Source: CAYVTM01 sp964454645 (GTDB lineage: Bacteria > Bacteroidota > Bacteroidia > Sphingobacteriales > Sphingobacteriaceae). From it: 64,000 bases of DNA. The stretch is from NCBI GenBank assembly GCA_964454645.1, contig CAYVTM010000005.1:62001-126000 (forward strand), in the 5' to 3' direction. The position numbers and the translations under genes are program-made. How positions within the stretch are numbered: the first letter of the stretch is position 1; each line of letters opens with the position of its first letter. Below, piece by piece: positions 53,612-62,309 of this stretch. The notes under the pieces were generated by a model. It was not told the origin of the DNA. It made no database searches and saw only the letters and a program-made list of their open reading frames with translations.

Positions 53612-54352
53612 ATGATAACTATAGCCGTTTATAATTTAAAGGGTGGAGTCGGGAAGACTGCCACCGCTGTAAACCTTGCTGCCATTGCTTCTTCGGAAGA
53701 CAAGCGCACTTTACTTTGGGATTTAGACCCTCAGGGTTCAACCTCCTTTTATTATAAAGTGAAGCCTAAAGTTAAAGGCGGACTCAGAAGTTTGATCGGT
53801 AAGCAGTCGGAATTGCTCGAAGCCATTAAAGAAACCGAGTATCAGAACCTGGATGTAATACCTGCTGACTTAAGTTTACGTAATGTAGATATCCATCTCG
53901 ATGAACAAAGATCATCGCGGCGGAAATTGGCCGAATCGCTCAAAGAATTATCCGGACATTACGATATCCTCTTTATCGACGCCCCTCCGGGAATATCCTT
54001 ACTTTCGGAAAATCTTTTTTACGCTGCCGATTTTATCCTGATGCCTATGATTCCGACCATTTTGTCGATTCGCAGCTACGATATGATTACCGAATTTTTT
54101 ACCAACAATGGCCTGGACCAGGAAAAAATACTTGCATTCTTCTCCATGTTCGATGTCAGAAAGAATATGCATAACGACTTTGTGGAAGAATACACGAAGA
54201 AAAAGAAATTCCTGAAAACCGTTATCCCTTATTCTACCGATGTGGAACGTATGGGAATACACGAAGCTCCTTTGGTATATTATTCAACCTATTCCAAAGC
54301 GGCACAAGCTTATCACGATCTTTGGTCCGAACTCAAACGAAAAATCAAATAA
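53612..54352 (+). CDS. ParA-family ATPase without a neighbouring ParB
   Basis: A 246-residue deviant-Walker ATPase of the ParA/Soj/MinD group, used to position DNA or protein complexes. Walker A is KGGVGKTATAVNLAA at residues 10-24, Walker A' is LLWDLDPQGS near 35, and Walker B is ILFIDAPPG near 115. No parB and no parS-like palindrome is seen around it, so this is an orphan ParA. It diverges from nif3 and ends at a strong terminator. The cargo is unknown. Confidence 0.88.
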   Translation: MITIAVYNLKGGVGKTATAVNLAAIASSEDKRTLLWDLDPQGSTSFYYKVKPKVKGGLRSLIGKQSELLEAIKETEYQNLDVIPADLSLRNVDIHLDEQRSSRRKLAESLKELSGHYDILFIDAPPGISLLSENLFYAADFILMPMIPTILSIRSYDMITEFFTNNGLDQEKILAFFSMFDVRKNMHNDFVEEYTKKKKFLKTVIPYSTDVERMGIHEAPLVYYSTYSKAAQAYHDLWSELKRKIK

Positions 54353-54363
54353 GTTGTTATAGG

Positions 54364-54389
54364 AAAGCGGGCTGCCTCCCGCTTTTTTA
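54364..54389 (+). terminator. Intrinsic terminator of the parA-like gene
   Basis: AAAGCGGG and CCCGCTTT form an 8-base stem around CTGCCT, followed by more T residues, 11 bases behind the stop. Confidence 0.9.
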
Positions 54390-54427
54390 TTTATTGAGGA
54401 TTTTATATTGAATTCAGATTTCAATTT

Positions 54428-54435
54428 TATCTTTG
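54428..54435 (+). promoter_or_regulatory. Candidate -7 element of mfd
   Basis: TATCTTTG is an exact TAnnTTTG match. It overlaps a possible TTG start at 54433, so translation from that codon would precede the transcript; this favours the TTG at 54454. Confidence 0.55.
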
Positions 54436-54453
54436 CATCAAAATTCGTGGTTT

Positions 54454-57400
54454 TTGAATATTAAAGACATCTTCCAGATATACAAAACCGACGATCGTGT
54501 AAAATCTTTAGCCCATGCATTGGCTGCTAGACCAAATGCACACATCCACCTGAAAGGATTGGTAGGTTCGTCGGATGTATTTATTGCTTCCGCATTGTAT
54601 TTTATGCAAAAGCGAGGGAATCTCTTTGTCCTTCCCGATCGTGAAGAGGCGGTTTATTTCATGAACGACCTGGAAAATCTAAGCGACCGTCCGGTATTAT
54701 TGTTCCCCTCTTCTTATCGTAAAGCATACGACATTACCAATATCGACAGTGCTTCCGTATTACAACGTACCGAAGTCCTGAACGAACTAAAACAGAATTC
54801 GGACATAAGCAAACTGGTTGTAAGTTACCCCGAAGCGCTTGCAGAAAAAGTGATTGATAAAAGCGTACTCGAAAAAAATACCTTAGAGATTCGTGTCGGC
54901 GATACCTTGGGCATAGAATTTATCAATGAATTTCTAAGCGAATACACATTCAGCCGGGAAGATTTTGTGTATGAAGCCGGACAATTTTCCATTCGCGGTG
55001 GTATTATCGATATCTTTTCTTTCTCTCACGACTTACCTTATCGTATTGAATTCTCCGACGATCATATCGAATCAATACGTACGTTTAACATCGACGATCA
55101 ACTGTCGGTACAGGAAGTAAAAGCAATTACCATTTTGCCGAACATACAATCGAAATTAAGCGCCGAACATTCTGTTTCATTCCTCGATTATCTTTCTCCC
55201 GATACTGCGGTCTGGATTAAAGAAGTTGAGTTTACGCTTGATATTATTGATCAGGGGCTCGATAAGGCTAATCAGATTTTCAAAGGATTGAATGCAGATG
55301 AAAAAACTCTTCATCCTGAATACATCGATCCGAATTATGTATTTTTAAGAAAAACAGACTTTAACCAACAACTGAATCGTTTTTCGGTTATCGAATTCGG
55401 GAAACAATTTTTCTACGATGCGGATACTTCCATTTTCTTTTCTATAAAACCCCAACCTTCGTTTAACAAAGACTTTAACCTCTTAATCCATAACTTCAGG
55501 AAGAACGAAACAGAAGGAATACAGAATTTCATTTTCGCCGATCAGTCGAAACAAATCGAACGTTTATATACCATCTTCGAAGATATTGCCGCCGCGGCAG
55601 GTAACGGAGAGAAAGCGGTACAATTTACACCCATCCCTTTATCCATTCGTGAAGGCTTTATCGATGAAGAAATAAAATTCGCCTGCTATACCGACCATCA
55701 GATCTTCGATCGTTACTATAAATATAAGCTCAAGAAAAACTATGCCCGTTCACAAGCCCTTACTTTAAAAGAGCTACGCGAATTAAAGCCCGGAGATTAT
55801 GTGGTACATATTGATCATGGTATCGGGAAATACGCTGGCTTGGAAAAAATTGAAGTAAACGGAAAAATTCAGGAGACCATACGTTTGGTGTATGCAGACA
55901 ACGACTTATTGTATGTCAATATTAATTCGCTAAACCGTGTTTCGAAATATACCGGCAAAGATGGCACTGCTCCGAAAATGCATAAGCTGGGAACAGATGC
56001 CTGGGAGAAGCTGAAAAAAAATACTAAAAAAAAAGTTAAGGATATTGCCCGCGATCTAATCAAATTGTATGCAAAGCGTAAATCGCAAAAAGGAAATGCT
56101 TTTTATCCCGATACTTATCTTCAAACAGAGCTTGAAGCATCCTTTATGTTTGAAGATACTCCCGATCAGATAAAAGCGACCGCCGATGTCAAGAAAGATA
56201 TGGAAGCAGCACATCCAATGGACCGCTTAATATGCGGGGATGTAGGTTTCGGGAAAACGGAGATTGCCGTTCGTGCAGCCTTTAAGGCCGTTGCGGATAG
56301 TAAGCAGGTTGCCATATTGGTTCCTACTACTATTCTGGCTATGCAACATCATAAGACGTTCAGCGAGCGCTTAAAAGATTTTCCTTGTAATGTTGAATAC
56401 ATCAGTCGCTTTAAAACTGCCAAACAAATTAAAGAAACTCTCGCACGCGTAGCTGAAGGGAAGGTTGATATCTTAATCGGCACCCACCGTATCGTAAGTA
56501 AGGATGTGAAGTTTAAAGACCTGGGCTTACTCATTATTGATGAGGAACAAAAATTTGGTGTTGCCACCAAAGAGAAACTGAAACAAATGCGTGTAAATGT
56601 TGATACGCTTACACTTACTGCTACCCCTATTCCCCGTACCCTGCATTTTTCTTTAATGGGCGCGCGCGATTTATCCATTATCAACACTCCTCCTCCCAAT
56701 CGTCAGCCGGTTGTTACCGAATTGCATGTATTCAATGAGAAGCTTATTAAAGAGGCTGTCGAGTATGAGGTAGAACGTGGAGGACAGGTATTCTTTATTC
56801 ACAACCGTGTTCAGGATATACATCAAATTGCCGGACTCATTCAACGTATTTGTCCGGGAGTGCGTGTATGTGTGGGACATGGACAAATGAACGGAGAGGA
56901 CCTCGAAGAGGTCATGCTTCAGTATGTGAACGGGGAATACGATGTATTGGTTGCCACAACTATTATCGAATCGGGATTGGATATTTCCAATGCCAATACC
57001 ATGTTAATTAACAATGCTCATCATTTCGGACTCAGTGACCTGCATCAGATGCGTGGCCGCGTAGGACGTTCAAATAAAAAAGCTTTTTGTTATTTATTGA
57101 GCCCGCCCTTATCGGTCCTTACCCCCGAAGCCCGTAAACGTTTAAGTGCTATTGAAGAGTTCTCGGACCTGGGGAGCGGATTTAATGTGGCAATGCGAGA
57201 TCTGGATATCCGTGGAGCGGGAAATCTATTGGGTGCCGAACAAAGCGGATTTATTGCCGAAATCGGGTACGAGATGTATCATAAAATTCTAGATGAGGCT
57301 ATACACGAATTGAAAGACGATGAGTTTAAGGAATTGTTTAAAGATGAAAAGCCCAAACCTTTTGTCGGCTATTGCCAGATTGATACCGATCAGGAATTAC

Positions 57401-57831
57401 ATATACCTGATGAATACGTTACCAATATACAGGAACGTTTAAGCTTATACACCGAATTGAATAAAATTGAAAACGAAGATGAATTGCTTAGTTTCGAAAA
57501 GAATTTGGAAGATCGCTTTGGACCTATCCCCCGGGAAGTGCATGAATTATTAAATGCCATGCGTTTACAATGGATAGCCAAGGAGATAGGTTTTGAGAAA
57601 TTATCGCTCAAGCAAAATACCATGCGCGGATATTTTCCGGCGAATCCGAACTCTAAATTTTATGAATCCGAAATATTTCAAAGCATACTCGTATTTGTGC
57701 AACAGCACCCTCGCGGTGTTCGTATGAAAGAAGGGAAATCGAGTTTAATGCTTACCTTCGAAAAAATTACATCCGTATCGGATGCTATTGAAATACTGAA
57801 AGGAATGAGGCCTTCAGAAGTATATGTATAA
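54454..57831 (+). CDS. mfd: Transcription-repair coupling factor Mfd
   Basis: DNA translocase that pushes stalled RNA polymerase off damaged DNA and recruits UvrA. The protein is about 1125 residues. Domains in order: a UvrB-homology part (GLVGSSDVFIASALYFMQK and a FSIRGGIIDIFSF region), the CarD-like RNA-polymerase-binding domain LKPGDYVVHIDHGIGKYAG near 446, and the RecG-like motor with ICGDVGFGKTEIAVRAA near 594, LLIIDEEQKFGV and HQMRGRVGRSN. The C-terminal TRCF domain follows. No ATG starts the frame; a TTG at 54454 fits the promoter position, and a TTG at 54433 falls inside the -7 box. Confidence 0.95.
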   Translation: MNIKDIFQIYKTDDRVKSLAHALAARPNAHIHLKGLVGSSDVFIASALYFMQKRGNLFVLPDREEAVYFMNDLENLSDRPVLLFPSSYRKAYDITNIDSASVLQRTEVLNELKQNSDISKLVVSYPEALAEKVIDKSVLEKNTLEIRVGDTLGIEFINEFLSEYTFSREDFVYEAGQFSIRGGIIDIFSFSHDLPYRIEFSDDHIESIRTFNIDDQLSVQEVKAITILPNIQSKLSAEHSVSFLDYLSPDTAVWIKEVEFTLDIIDQGLDKANQIFKGLNADEKTLHPEYIDPNYVFLRKTDFNQQLNRFSVIEFGKQFFYDADTSIFFSIKPQPSFNKDFNLLIHNFRKNETEGIQNFIFADQSKQIERLYTIFEDIAAAAGNGEKAVQFTPIPLSIREGFIDEEIKFACYTDHQIFDRYYKYKLKKNYARSQALTLKELRELKPGDYVVHIDHGIGKYAGLEKIEVNGKIQETIRLVYADNDLLYVNINSLNRVSKYTGKDGTAPKMHKLGTDAWEKLKKNTKKKVKDIARDLIKLYAKRKSQKGNAFYPDTYLQTELEASFMFEDTPDQIKATADVKKDMEAAHPMDRLICGDVGFGKTEIAVRAAFKAVADSKQVAILVPTTILAMQHHKTFSERLKDFPCNVEYISRFKTAKQIKETLARVAEGKVDILIGTHRIVSKDVKFKDLGLLIIDEEQKFGVATKEKLKQMRVNVDTLTLTATPIPRTLHFSLMGARDLSIINTPPPNRQPVVTELHVFNEKLIKEAVEYEVERGGQVFFIHNRVQDIHQIAGLIQRICPGVRVCVGHGQMNGEDLEEVMLQYVNGEYDVLVATTIIESGLDISNANTMLINNAHHFGLSDLHQMRGRVGRSNKKAFCYLLSPPLSVLTPEARKRLSAIEEFSDLGSGFNVAMRDLDIRGAGNLLGAEQSGFIAEIGYEMYHKILDEAIHELKDDEFKELFKDEKPKPFVGYCQIDTDQELHIPDEYVTNIQERLSLYTELNKIENEDELLSFEKNLEDRFGPIPREVHELLNAMRLQWIAKEIGFEKLSLKQNTMRGYFPANPNSKFYESEIFQSILVFVQQHPRGVRMKEGKSSLMLTFEKITSVSDAIEILKGMRPSEVYV

Positions 57832-57843
57832 ATATTATTTAGA

Positions 57844-58197
57844 ATGAAACCCACAGAAATCAATATAAAATGGAAAGCCTTAGCCGGAAAAATCGCCAGG
57901 GATTTTGATTCGGAAGAACCTGATGTGAAAGTAATGTTATTTTTAATCGGGGTGCAGGAACTGGGACAGGGGCCACGCAAATTTTCGAAACGGCAAAAAG
58001 AAGAATTGATGCATATTGCCACCTGTCGTTTATTAAGCGAAATGGGCTTCTACCAGTTAGAAGGACTCGATCAGGATGGATGGCCGCATTGGAAACTGAT
58101 AAAAAAAATTCCACCTTATACCTTAATGGAACAGGAATATTTAATTAAACAATTAATCATACATTATTTCGAATCGGAAGTAGAAAAAGAACAATAA
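57844..58197 (+). CDS. Small conserved protein of unknown function
   Basis: I do not recognise a function. The 117-residue soluble protein has a predicted helical content, a GVQELGQGPRKFSKRQKEE segment and a C-terminal helix rich in Glu and Ile. It starts 12 bases behind mfd, so it is probably translated from the same transcript. It has no membrane segment or catalytic motif. Confidence 0.75.
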   Translation: MKPTEINIKWKALAGKIARDFDSEEPDVKVMLFLIGVQELGQGPRKFSKRQKEELMHIATCRLLSEMGFYQLEGLDQDGWPHWKLIKKIPPYTLMEQEYLIKQLIIHYFESEVEKEQ

Positions 58198-58244
58198 TGT
58201 ATGGATCCGAATTTGTTCTGCGGAGTATAAATTGAATTATTAAC

Positions 58245-59054
58245 ATGAAAAAAATAAGCAAGACATTGATCATCCTTTTCGGAATGCTGTCGGCAGCACA
58301 AGCCCAGAAAACCGATTCGCTTATTCTCCTTGCTACTTCTGTTTCGGATATCGCTGTCGATAAATTAGGGAATTATTATTATACCGATCATAGCATCAAT
58401 CTCCATAAAATTGATAATTATGCCAAACGCACATTCAACTATTCAAGTCAACGCAATGGAAAAATTAACAGTATCGATGTTAAAAATCCTTTGCAGGTAT
58501 TGGTATTCTATTCCGATTTCCAAACCCTAAAATTTCTCGACGGAAATTTATCTGAGATAAACACCTATTCCATCCGCGATAATTATCAGGAAGGAATCAT
58601 TCGTTTGGTATGTGCTTCGAACAATAATGGTTTCTGGATGTACGATGAAAGCAATCGCAAGCTGATCAAGGTGGGAGATAATTTCAGAGCAGGTTTTACA
58701 AGCGGAGATTTATTTCAGGTATTAGGCAGTAAAATCATCCCTAACCGTATGTCGGAATATGGCGACGAACTTTTTATAAATGACCCATCCAAAGGAATCT
58801 ATGTATTCGATTTATTCGGAGGATACAAAAGGCGGTTACCCATTAAGGATGTACAGTGGTTTGGTTTCGAGAAAGATTATCTGATCTATTATACCGGCCA
58901 AGCCTTGCATAGTTATCATTTACCCAGCACCCGGGATGAATTGATCTGGGAAAGCGGGGGAGGCAGTGTCCGCAAACTTATTCCCTATGCCGATCGTTAT
59001 TTAAGCGTATCAGGCGATAGCCTGTATGTAAAATACAGTTCCTCATTGGAATAA
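58245..59054 (+). CDS. Exported protein of unknown function, possibly beta-propeller-like
   Basis: The 269-residue protein has a signal peptide ending near residue 20 (LSAAQAQ). The mature part shows repeats of short strands and turns, e.g. DIAVDKLGNYYYTDHS, GFWMYDESNRKLIKVGD and DELFINDPSKGIYVFD, in the style of a six- or seven-bladed propeller. No catalytic motif is visible. It follows the small unknown gene by 47 bases. Neighbours give no clue to its role. Confidence 0.75.
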   Translation: MKKISKTLIILFGMLSAAQAQKTDSLILLATSVSDIAVDKLGNYYYTDHSINLHKIDNYAKRTFNYSSQRNGKINSIDVKNPLQVLVFYSDFQTLKFLDGNLSEINTYSIRDNYQEGIIRLVCASNNNGFWMYDESNRKLIKVGDNFRAGFTSGDLFQVLGSKIIPNRMSEYGDELFINDPSKGIYVFDLFGGYKRRLPIKDVQWFGFEKDYLIYYTGQALHSYHLPSTRDELIWESGGGSVRKLIPYADRYLSVSGDSLYVKYSSSLE

Positions 59055-59090
59055 AGATTCGCAGGTATTCATTTTTAGCATAAAATAACC

Positions 59091-59098
59091 TAATTTTG
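59091..59098 (+). promoter_or_regulatory. Candidate -7 element of prfA
   Basis: TAATTTTG is an exact TAnnTTTG match 37 bases ahead of the prfA ATG. The leader contains a minimal reading frame (ATG AGG CTC TGA at 59113-59124) and a small hairpin GCTC-TGAA-GAGC. Confidence 0.5.
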
Positions 59099-59135
59099 CA
59101 ATCCAAAAAACAATGAGGCTCTGAAGAGCAAACTT

Positions 59136-60209
59136 ATGTTAGATAAATTAGAAGCCATAAAAAGACGGTTTGAGGATGTTGAGAAGGAGCTTAGCTCTCC
59201 GGAAGCGATGTCGGATATGAAGCGTTTTGCGCAATTGAATAAAGAATATAAAGAACTTAGCAAGATTGTTGAGCAGCATCGAATTTACAGCAATATCATG
59301 AGTAATATTGACTCCAATAAGCAAATTTTAGCGACCGAAAAGGATGAAGAATTTCGTGAGATGGCTAAAAGCGAGTTGGATCAATTGCTGGAAGAGAGAG
59401 ATGAAATCGAAGAGGTAATACGATTAATGCTGATTCCTAAGGACCCTGAAGATGCCCGGAATGCCATTCTTGAGATACGTGCCGGAGCCGGCGGAGATGA
59501 AGCCAGTCTGTTTGCAGGCGACTTATTCCGTATGTATCAACGTTATTGCGAACAAAAGGGTTGGAAAACCGAATTGGTAGATTATACAGAAGGTACAGCG
59601 GGAGGCTATAAAGAGATTATTTTAAATGTGATTGGGGAAGATGTGTATGGTACCTTAAAATACGAATCGGGGGTACATCGTGTACAACGTGTACCCGCCA
59701 CCGAAACTCAGGGGCGGGTACATACCTCCGCTGCTTCGGTAGTTGTATTACCCGAAGCCGACGAATTTGATATTGACCTAAAATCCAATGATATACGTAA
59801 GGATTTATTCTGTTCGTCGGGACCCGGCGGGCAGTCGGTAAATACCACCTATTCGGCGGTACGTTTAACACATATTCCAACCGGTATTGTAGCACAATGC
59901 CAGGATGAAAAATCGCAGCATAAGAATTTCGACAAAGCCCTTTCGGTATTGCGTTCGCGTATTTATGAGATGGAATATGCCAAACGTATGGAAGAAGTAG
60001 CCAAAAAACGTAAAACTATGGTTTCTACCGGCGACCGTTCAGCGAAAATTCGTACCTATAATTTCCCCCAAAGCCGTTTAACCGATCACCGTATTGGTCT
60101 TACCAACTATAACCTTTCGGGAGTAATGGATGGAGACATTCAGGATACGATCGATCAATTGCAATTGGCTGAGAATGCGGAACGTATGAAAGAGGGTACA
60201 ACAGCTTAA
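59136..60209 (+). CDS. prfA: Peptide chain release factor 1
   Basis: Reads UAA and UAG. The 357-residue protein has the catalytic GGQ in SSGPGGQSVNTTYSAVRL near 230 and the anticodon-like region VQRVPATETQGRVHTSAA near 183 (PAT, the RF1 signature). Length is normal. It is a single-gene unit with tRNA-Asp beginning about 65 bases downstream. prfB lies 18 kb away. Confidence 0.96.
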   Translation: MLDKLEAIKRRFEDVEKELSSPEAMSDMKRFAQLNKEYKELSKIVEQHRIYSNIMSNIDSNKQILATEKDEEFREMAKSELDQLLEERDEIEEVIRLMLIPKDPEDARNAILEIRAGAGGDEASLFAGDLFRMYQRYCEQKGWKTELVDYTEGTAGGYKEIILNVIGEDVYGTLKYESGVHRVQRVPATETQGRVHTSAASVVVLPEADEFDIDLKSNDIRKDLFCSSGPGGQSVNTTYSAVRLTHIPTGIVAQCQDEKSQHKNFDKALSVLRSRIYEMEYAKRMEEVAKKRKTMVSTGDRSAKIRTYNFPQSRLTDHRIGLTNYNLSGVMDGDIQDTIDQLQLAENAERMKEGTTA

Positions 60210-60228
60210 TTCTTTTTTATATTTTTTG

Positions 60229-60258
60229 TTGACAAATACAATAAAGAACCTATATTTG
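60229..60258 (+). promoter_or_regulatory. Candidate promoter of the tRNA-Asp gene
   Basis: A TTG (60229-60231) is spaced 19 bases from an exact TATATTTG (60251-60258), matching the Bacteroidota TTG-N19-TAnnTTTG arrangement. The tRNA starts 16 bases further. Confidence 0.65.
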
Positions 60259-60274
60259 CAGTCCTAACCAAAAC

Positions 60275-60348
60275 GGAGTGGTAGTTCAGCTGGTTAGAAT
60301 GCCTGCCTGTCACGCAGGAGGTCGCGGGTTCGAATCCCGTCCATTCCG
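60275..60348 (+). tRNA. tRNA-Asp (anticodon GTC)
   Basis: A full cloverleaf can be drawn. Acceptor arm GGAGTGG pairs with CCATTCC, then comes discriminator G at 60348. The D arm contains TTCAGCTGGTTAGAA. The anticodon stem CCTGC/GCAGG holds GTC at 60309-60311. The T arm is CGGGTTCGAATCCCG. CCA is not encoded. Confidence 0.97.
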
Positions 60349-60349
60349 C

Positions 60350-60377
60350 AAAGCCTCACAAAATGTGGGGCTTTTTG
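60350..60377 (+). terminator. Intrinsic terminator of tRNA-Asp
   Basis: AAAGCCTCACA and TGTGGGGCTTT form an 11-base stem (one G-T pair) around AAA, followed by more T residues, right behind the tRNA. Confidence 0.85.
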
Positions 60378-60477
60378 TTTTATATCAAGCTATTATATTA
60401 ACCTTATGGCGAAATGGGATGATAAGACAAAGACTCTATATAACATGCAACCTTTATAGAACAAGAGGGAATTAGAA

Positions 60478-60681
60478 TTATTGCAATAGGTTAGACATAT
60501 TTGATGCCTCTTCTATAATTCCTTTAGATACAGTCTCACTTATAATTCCTGCCATTGTCATTTCAGTAAACTTACCTATAAAAATTTCCTTCCGGTTCTT
60601 CCTGCCTAAGAAGTACAGATTGTCTAGCTCCTGCTCTTCAATATGATCTGTAGTATCCCCATTTGTTGTACCAAAAATTCT
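60478..60681 (-). pseudogene. Orphan reading-frame remnant behind tRNA-Asp
   Basis: The 394-base gap between the tRNA terminator and pnuC holds one open stretch on the minus strand, from a stop at 60682-60684 to TAA at 60478. It encodes about 67 residues, including LDNLYFLGRKNRKEIFIGKF and TMAGIISETVSKGIIEEASN. It has no start codon at its beginning. Its amino-acid texture looks protein-like, so it is probably the end of a lost gene. I see nothing else in the gap. Confidence 0.4.
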
Positions 60682-60771
60682 TCATGCTAGGTTAAACATT
60701 TGATTGATTAAGTTCCTTCATCATGAAAAATAATTAGGGTATTAATTGAAAAGATACAATCTTTGCCCAAG

Positions 60772-61332
60772 ATGAACCGGATTGAAATTTTAGGCTTTGG
60801 CTTTGCTATTATCGGAATATGGCTGAACACCCGCCAAATTATTTGGTGCTGGCTCTTAACCATTATTAGCTCAATCTGTTATTTCTTTTATTTTATAGAA
60901 TTAAAACTCTATGCCGATTCGCTCTTACAGCTCTTCTTTGTTGTGATGGGAATTTTCGGATGGATCAATTGGAAAAAAATTAAGGCCTACCAACAGCAGG
61001 TATATTCCTGGTCAAATAATCAGCTTATACTCTGCACGCTGATGGTCGTATCAGCTACCCTGTTTTTAGGCGGCTTCTTAAAAATTTATACCGATGCTTC
61101 CTTACCCTTTTTAGACAGTTTCTGCCTGGGATTAAGCTTAACAGCTACCTGGCTGTCTGCAAAAAAAGTTATTGAAAATTGGGTTGTATGGATCTTCGTC
61201 GATTTTATTTATGTCGGTATTTATATATTTAAGGACGCTTATTTAACAGCTGTCTTATACACTATCTTAATTATATTAGCCGTTATTGGTTATCGTTCAT
61301 GGAAAAAAACACAAGTACAAAAAGTATTGTGA
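60772..61332 (+). CDS. pnuC: Nicotinamide riboside/mononucleotide transporter PnuC
   Basis: Facilitates uptake of nicotinamide riboside for NAD salvage. The protein is about 186 residues from the ATG at 60772, with seven membrane segments and the family motifs GIWLNTRQIIWCWLLTIISS near 18 and FGWINWKKIK near 66. A conserved late stretch, NWVVWIFVDFIYVGIYIFKD, is near 143. It overlaps the next gene by 34 bases. The next gene encodes a NadR-like kinase, which traps the riboside by phosphorylation. Confidence 0.93.
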   Translation: MNRIEILGFGFAIIGIWLNTRQIIWCWLLTIISSICYFFYFIELKLYADSLLQLFFVVMGIFGWINWKKIKAYQQQVYSWSNNQLILCTLMVVSATLFLGGFLKIYTDASLPFLDSFCLGLSLTATWLSAKKVIENWVVWIFVDFIYVGIYIFKDAYLTAVLYTILIILAVIGYRSWKKTQVQKVL

Positions 61333-61868
61333 AAATTGCAGTCATCGGTCCGGAATCTACCGGAAAATCGGAACTTTCGGAACAGCTTGCAGCGCATTAT
61401 AATACACTCCGGGTACCTGAATATGCACGGAAATATTGTACAAACTTAAACAGGGAATGTACGCTGGCAGATGAGCTTGCGATCTTTCGGGGACAATTGC
61501 TTTCGGAAGAAGAGGCTCTTACAAAACTGAAAAAAGTAAATAAGCTTCCTCCTCGACTGTTGATTTGCGACACAACGATTATTACCGTAAAAATTTGGTG
61601 CGAACATGTGTTCGGATTTTGCCCGGATGAAGTAGAGCAGGAATATCAGCAAAGAAAATACGATGTTTATCTTTTGATGGATATTGATTTACCCTGGGAG
61701 GAAGATCCATTACGGGATTTCCCGCATCTGCGTACTTATTTTATGGAATGGTATATACGATTAATGAAGGAGAAGCAAGCGAATTTCATCATCATCTCGG
61801 GAAGCGGAGATGCCAGAAAACAAAAAGCGTTACAGGCAATAGAATCATTTCTGGATTCCCTTTCTTAA
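61299..61868 (+). CDS. NadR-like ribosylnicotinamide kinase (AAA-type ATPase)
   Basis: Likely phosphorylates nicotinamide riboside to NMN. The 189-residue protein has Walker A GPESTGKSELSEQLA near residue 17, VPEYARKY near 39 and the CDTTIITVKIW region near 89, matching the C-terminal kinase part of NadR. The NMN adenylyltransferase and DNA-binding parts of enteric NadR are absent. It overlaps pnuC, so transport and kinase are co-expressed. It converges on the acetyltransferase gene with a 4-base overlap. Confidence 0.88.
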   Translation: MEKNTSTKSIVKIAVIGPESTGKSELSEQLAAHYNTLRVPEYARKYCTNLNRECTLADELAIFRGQLLSEEEALTKLKKVNKLPPRLLICDTTIITVKIWCEHVFGFCPDEVEQEYQQRKYDVYLLMDIDLPWEEDPLRDFPHLRTYFMEWYIRLMKEKQANFIIISGSGDARKQKALQAIESFLDSLS

Positions 61869-62290
61869 TCCCTTTTCAGTCGCATAAAATTTTGTGGCTT
61901 TTCCAGCTTCCCAAAACCGAATTTTTTATACAATCCATGTGCATCTTGTGTACTCAGCAACCAACGGTTTACGTCTTTTAAATTCGGGTCCTCCAGAATG
62001 CATTTAAGCATAAATTTTCCCAAGCCTTTCCCTTGATATTCCTCCACGATAAATACATCAGCCAGGTACGCAAAGCGGCTAAAGTCGGTAACCACCCGTG
62101 CAAAGCCGATTTGTCTTTCGTAGTGATAAAGTGCAACACAATAAGAATTGCCGATCGATTTTTTGATTTTTCTCCGGGACAAGTCTTTTGCCCAATAACT
62201 GCCTGCCAAGAAATTATAAATGACATCTAAATCTGTTTTTTTGATATCATTACTAAAAAGATAAACCCGTTTTTTCTTTTCGTATTTCAT
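61865..62290 (-). CDS. GNAT family N-acetyltransferase
   Basis: A 141-residue single-domain acetyltransferase. The acetyl-CoA loop YQGKGLGKFML near 88 has the (Q/R)xxGxG pattern, preceded by the strand RFAYLADVFIVEE. The C-terminal KKFGF is typical. The acceptor is unknown. It is 19 bases behind the EamA transporter gene and probably in its transcript. Confidence 0.85.
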   Translation of the reverse strand: MKYEKKKRVYLFSNDIKKTDLDVIYNFLAGSYWAKDLSRRKIKKSIGNSYCVALYHYERQIGFARVVTDFSRFAYLADVFIVEEYQGKGLGKFMLKCILEDPNLKDVNRWLLSTQDAHGLYKKFGFGKLEKPQNFMRLKRD

Positions 62291-62309
62291 CAGAGGTATA
62301 GAATAAATA

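Noticed and set aside
54433..54453. TTG at 54433 as the mfd start
   Set aside because: It lies within the exact TATCTTTG -7 element and so would be upstream of the transcript start; the TTG at 54454 fits better.
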